26,746 nt of DNA from contig UQQR01000021.1 of the NCBI GenBank assembly GCA_900543215.1, positions 1-26,746 of the forward strand, read 5' to 3'. Shown piece by piece: positions 25,101-26,746 of the stretch. Under the pieces are notes generated by a model, which ran no database searches, was not told the DNA's origin, and worked only from the letters and a program-made list of their open reading frames with translations. Within the stretch, counting starts at the first letter, position 1. Each line of letters opens with the position of its first letter. The DNA comes from an uncultured Oscillospiraceae bacterium. GTDB lineage: Bacteria; Bacillota; Clostridia; Oscillospirales; Acutalibacteraceae. The translations under genes were made by a program, and so were the position numbers.

Positions 25101-25140
25101 CGGTTACCTTCGATGCGAATTATTGCACCGATTGTAACCG
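25101..25140. terminator. Hairpin downstream of the 102 aa gene
   Basis: CGGTTAC (25101-25107) and GTAACCG (25134-25140) close a stem with a second inner stem (TCGATGC with GCACCGA). A CTTTTTATT tract follows on the plus strand and a weaker T-rich stretch on the minus strand. It lies 27 bases past the stop of the minus-strand gene and probably ends it; the better U-tract faces the other way, so it may also act as an insulator. Confidence 0.55.
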
Positions 25141-25166
25141 CTTTTTATTGTTTAAACCGTTTGATG

Positions 25167-25475
25167 TTACTTATGCTTCCTTACGCAAATATCTTCAAGC
25201 TCCCCTGTCACTTCATTGACCAAACCGGTTGAAAGCTGTTTAGGATTGTCCCCTATGAGTCTTTTATGGATTATCATACCTCTACCGGAACCGGAATTCT
25301 TGAAAACTGCAACAGTACAAGAAGTTCGAGTAGTCGGAGTGACATATAACAATACAGAATATTCATCATCTACAATCGCCTCCTTGTAGGTGCCTTCATA
25401 CGAGAAATCTGTCGGCATATTTTTGCATATCCTCAGCAATTCCTGTCTTGCCGAGTCAACTTCTAAAGTGTTCAT
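25167..25475 (-). CDS. Unknown small protein
   Basis: A 102 aa soluble protein of balanced charge: MNTLEVDSARQELLRICKNM (predicted helix), then a beta-rich middle (YKEAIVDDEYSVLLYVTPTTRTSCTVAVFKN), a GSGRGMIIHKR turn and a final amphipathic part (LVNEVTGELEDICVRKH). A perfect AGGAGG lies five bases before the ATG. No family was recognised. It has its own promoter (25549-25576) facing away from the primase-like gene, and an inverted repeat in its leader. A toxin-antitoxin or antidefence role would be a guess from context only. Confidence 0.6.
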   Translation of the reverse strand: MNTLEVDSARQELLRICKNMPTDFSYEGTYKEAIVDDEYSVLLYVTPTTRTSCTVAVFKNSGSGRGMIIHKRLIGDNPKQLSTGLVNEVTGELEDICVRKHK

Positions 25476-25500
25476 AAAAACCTCCTGAAAAATAAATAAT

Positions 25501-25525
25501 CCCGCTGCTTTTAAAAAGTAACGGG
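25501..25525 (-). promoter_or_regulatory. Inverted repeat in the leader of the 102 aa gene
   Basis: On the minus strand CCCGTTACTTTT faces AAAAGCAGCGGG, with one G-U pair and one mismatch. It ends 15 bases before the AGGAGG ribosome site. The outer CCCG/CGGG pairs close the stem; its effect is unknown. Confidence 0.45.
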
Positions 25526-25548
25526 TGTAAAATTTGTTTTACAAATAT

Positions 25549-25576
25549 ATTATATTTATTAACTTTCGAATGTCAA
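25549..25576 (-). promoter_or_regulatory. Promoter of the 102 aa gene, 16-base spacer type
   Basis: On the minus strand: TTGACA (25571-25576), 16-base spacer, TATAAT (25549-25554) within AAATATAAT. It is the mirror image of the promoter at 25610-25637. Confidence 0.7.
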
Positions 25577-25609
25577 ATAATAAGCTAAAAAGTTTTTCTG
25601 AGAAAAAAT

Positions 25610-25637
25610 TTGACAAAATTTTTTTAATAAATATAAT
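25610..25637 (+). promoter_or_regulatory. Promoter of the primase-like gene, 16-base spacer type
   Basis: TTGACA (25610-25615), 16-base spacer, TATAAT (25632-25637) within AAATATAAT. TTAATAAATATAAT at 25624-25637 is the exact reverse complement of 25549-25562 in the divergent promoter. Confidence 0.75.
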
Positions 25638-25651
25638 TTCTGTGGAAAATA

Positions 25652-25712
25652 AAAAAGTCGGTATATTCATACTGGAATTAAAGTTGTGTGAAATTTGATG
25701 TATCGGCTTTTT
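25652..25712 (+). promoter_or_regulatory. Attenuator-like stem in the leader of the primase-like gene
   Basis: 25652-25667 pairs with 25697-25712 for 16 pairs, four of them G-U, around a 29-base loop. The 3' arm ends in CGGCTTTTT, so a U-run lies at the end of the stem as in a terminator. It starts about eight bases after the expected transcript start and includes an in-frame ATG (25698). Confidence 0.45.
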
Positions 25713-25781
25713 GGATTTCCAAAAGTCCCACAATATGTTATACACGTTGTGATTGTAGCTACTTACAGAGGAGGTGAAATA

Positions 25782-26303
25782 ATGGAATTTACAGTACAAT
25801 TAGACCCGAGAGGTTTTTCAAAAAAACCGACTGAGGAAGAAACGAGAATAATACGAAAAACAATCAAACCTGTGGAATTAAGACTGTTTGAATTACGAGA
25901 TAAGCTTTGTTACGGACATACAGTTTGTCCGGCAATATTTGAAGAGACCGGAATTTTTGCCGAACAGAAGGTGTTTTTCGTAGATGTGGACGGAGGAAGA
26001 ACTGTTGAAGAAAATTTAAAAATTGCAGAAGAAAGAAAAATTCTTCCCAATATTATTTACAAAACCTTCAGCGGAAATGCAATCAACCAAAAACACAGAC
26101 TGGTGTTTGTATTGGACAGACCAATCCGTAACATCCGTGAACGAAACAGGCTTCAAAGACAGTTAAATGATATTTTCGGCGGAGACGAAAGAACCTCTGA
26201 TGAGAAGCGGCTGTTCTACGGCGGAAATGTATGTTATTTCTATAATCCGTTTGATTGTTTATGTAATTTGAAGGGAGGCAATATTTGTAATGCAGCTATA
26301 TAA
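25782..26303 (+). CDS. Primase/replication-like protein of a mobile element
   Basis: A 173 aa protein resembling the primase-like domain of small replication proteins in Firmicute plasmids, phages and integrative elements. KVFFVDVDGG (63-72) gives a D-x-D metal pair; LPNIIYKTFSG (88-98), KHRLVFVLDRPI (104-115) and DEKRLFYGGN (140-149) follow in the order seen in archaeo-eukaryotic-type primase domains. It lacks any helicase or C-terminal domain, so it may be one half of a split protein or a short form. GGAGGT lies six bases before ATG 25782; a longer reading frame to 25695 passes through the leader stem and is less likely. Its end overlaps the next small gene. Confidence 0.6.
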   Translation: MEFTVQLDPRGFSKKPTEEETRIIRKTIKPVELRLFELRDKLCYGHTVCPAIFEETGIFAEQKVFFVDVDGGRTVEENLKIAEERKILPNIIYKTFSGNAINQKHRLVFVLDRPIRNIRERNRLQRQLNDIFGGDERTSDEKRLFYGGNVCYFYNPFDCLCNLKGGNICNAAI

Positions 26304-26430
26304 TTTAACAAAGGAGATTGAATTTATAAGAAATAAAAATATAACAGAATTTATTAAAACTCAAAGCATAACCGAAAAAAGATATTTCGGAGATAAAAAA
26401 GTACAGTTTACAAGGGACTACACAGAGTAG
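26290..26430 (+). pseudogene. Short gene probably cut by an inserted element
   Basis: An open frame of 46 codons (MQLYNLTKEIEFIRNKN, ending FTRDYTE) overlapping the end of the primase-like gene by 14 bases, with GGAGG about 11 bases upstream, so probably coupled to it. It stops at TAG 26428-26430, exactly where the composition changes and the recombinase-bearing element begins. The simplest reading is that the rest of the gene lies on the far side of the insertion; a genuine small protein is the alternative. Confidence 0.45.
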
Positions 26431-26432
26431 GT

Positions 26433-26459
26433 ATCTGACGGGGGGTCCGCCCGTCAGAT
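26433..26459 (-). terminator. Perfect inverted repeat at the recombinase stop
   Basis: ATCTGACGGG (26433-26442) and CCCGTCAGAT (26450-26459) are exact inverted copies, and the recombinase TGA stop lies within the second arm. No T-run follows on the minus strand, so it may be a weak terminator or a recombinase-related end structure. Confidence 0.45.
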
Positions 26460-26746
26460 TTTCCATGTGATGTTCAAGCTGTCGCTTGTAGCGGCTATGG
26501 TGGTAATCATCAAGTCCACCACCCGCCGCTTGTCGTCAAAGGATACATTCTCCCAAGTGTCGAGGTAGCCGGAAATCTGGCTGACCTGTTCCGGGCTAAT
26601 GGCTTCCACCGTCAGTTCCGCTATCCTCGCCAGAAGTTCCTGCTTGCGCCCGTCCAGTTCTGCTATCTTCACATTCACATAGGAGAGCAGGACATTGTTT
26701 GCACCCGTCAGACTGTCCACCAGCTTTTCAATCTCGCTGTCCACAT
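26454..26746 (-). CDS. Large serine recombinase, C-terminal part (continues past window)
   Basis: About 97 C-terminal residues of a site-specific recombinase. A coiled-coil-like stretch (VNVKIAELDGRKQELLARIAEL) is followed by SFDDKRRVVDLMITTIAATSDSLNITWKI. The pattern F-xx-KR-xVVD-xLI-xxI, then I-x-WKI at the very end, is typical of large serine recombinases of conjugative and mobilisable elements in clostridia. The catalytic N-terminal resolvase domain lies beyond the window, so the gene is partial only because of the window edge. GTG near 26744 is not taken as the start. Confidence 0.75.
   Translation of the reverse strand, partial: VDSEIEKLVDSLTGANNVLLSYVNVKIAELDGRKQELLARIAELTVEAISPEQVSQISGYLDTWENVSFDDKRRVVDLMITTIAATSDSLNITWKI

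Larger units (their letters stand above)
26431..26746. mobile_element. End of an integrated element with a serine recombinase
   Basis: From about 26431 the sequence is clearly GC-rich, unlike the AT-rich strip before it. It contains the C-terminal end of a large serine recombinase reading outward toward the junction, the usual arrangement for recombinase-mobilised integrative elements. The att core should lie near 26428-26434; it cannot be fixed without the other end. Confidence 0.65.

Noticed and set aside
25539..25799. Minus-strand 86-codon frame across the divergent promoters
   Set aside because: Rich in Phe/Ile/Asn/Ser as expected of AT-rich non-coding DNA, and it runs through both promoters.

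Overview
The window looks like the chromosome of a low-GC Gram-positive gut-type clostridium (Oscillospiraceae/Lachnospiraceae-like). The basis is AT-rich coding sequence, strong AGGAGG-type ribosome sites, TTG starts, sigma-A promoters of TTGACA/TATAAT type and clostridial-style mobile genes. No rRNA, tRNA or CRISPR array was seen. The species cannot be named from the sequence.

Layout. (1) 1-2511 is a decayed edge: a complete phage collagen-like tail-fibre gene, a bidirectional terminator, the C-terminal stub of a tyrosine integrase, and the 5' piece of a DEAD/DEAH-type helicase broken by a frameshift and a stop. (2) 2580-22339 is one long co-directional surface-polysaccharide operon of 17 genes. 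It opens with a PglE-like aminotransferase and a PglC-like phosphoglycosyl transferase that starts the lipid-linked repeat unit. An AT-rich centre follows: five candidate glycosyltransferases, an integral-membrane acyltransferase, an EpsG-type Wzy polymerase, a Wzx flippase and a hexapeptide acetyltransferase. It closes with sugar-nucleotide enzymes: CapE, CapF and CapG (UDP-GlcNAc to UDP-L-FucNAc), a CapI-type UDP-glucuronate 4-epimerase and a UDP-glucose dehydrogenase (together giving UDP-GalA). Two paralogous uncharacterised nucleotidyltransferase-fold proteins are inserted exactly between capE/capF and capF/capG. The inferred product is a Wzx/Wzy-type capsule or exopolysaccharide containing FucNAc and galacturonic acid, probably acylated.

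(3) 22340-26430 is an accessory strip of small single-gene units. It holds an orphan promoter-terminator pair that should make an RNA of about 80 nt, a BRO-N/DinD-like gene on the minus strand, an unknown 184-203 aa protein, a MazF-type toxin with no adjacent antitoxin, an unknown 102 aa protein and a primase-like protein. Four of these units share a promoter design (TTGAC-N17-TATAAT counted from the fifth base, i.e. a 16-bp spacer, with an AAATATAAT -10 block) and each has an inverted repeat in its leader. (4) At about 26430 the composition jumps to GC-rich and the C-terminus of a large serine recombinase begins on the minus strand. This is the end of an integrated mobile element, which seems to have cut a small gene (26290-26430).

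The most interesting parts are the mazF leader (a 20-bp GU-containing stem whose 3' arm can also pair with a repeat at the ribosome site), the mirror-image divergent promoters at 25549-25637, the orphan small RNA at 22431-22512 and the interleaved nucleotidyltransferase pair. All functional claims here are read from sequence and family knowledge; no search was run.
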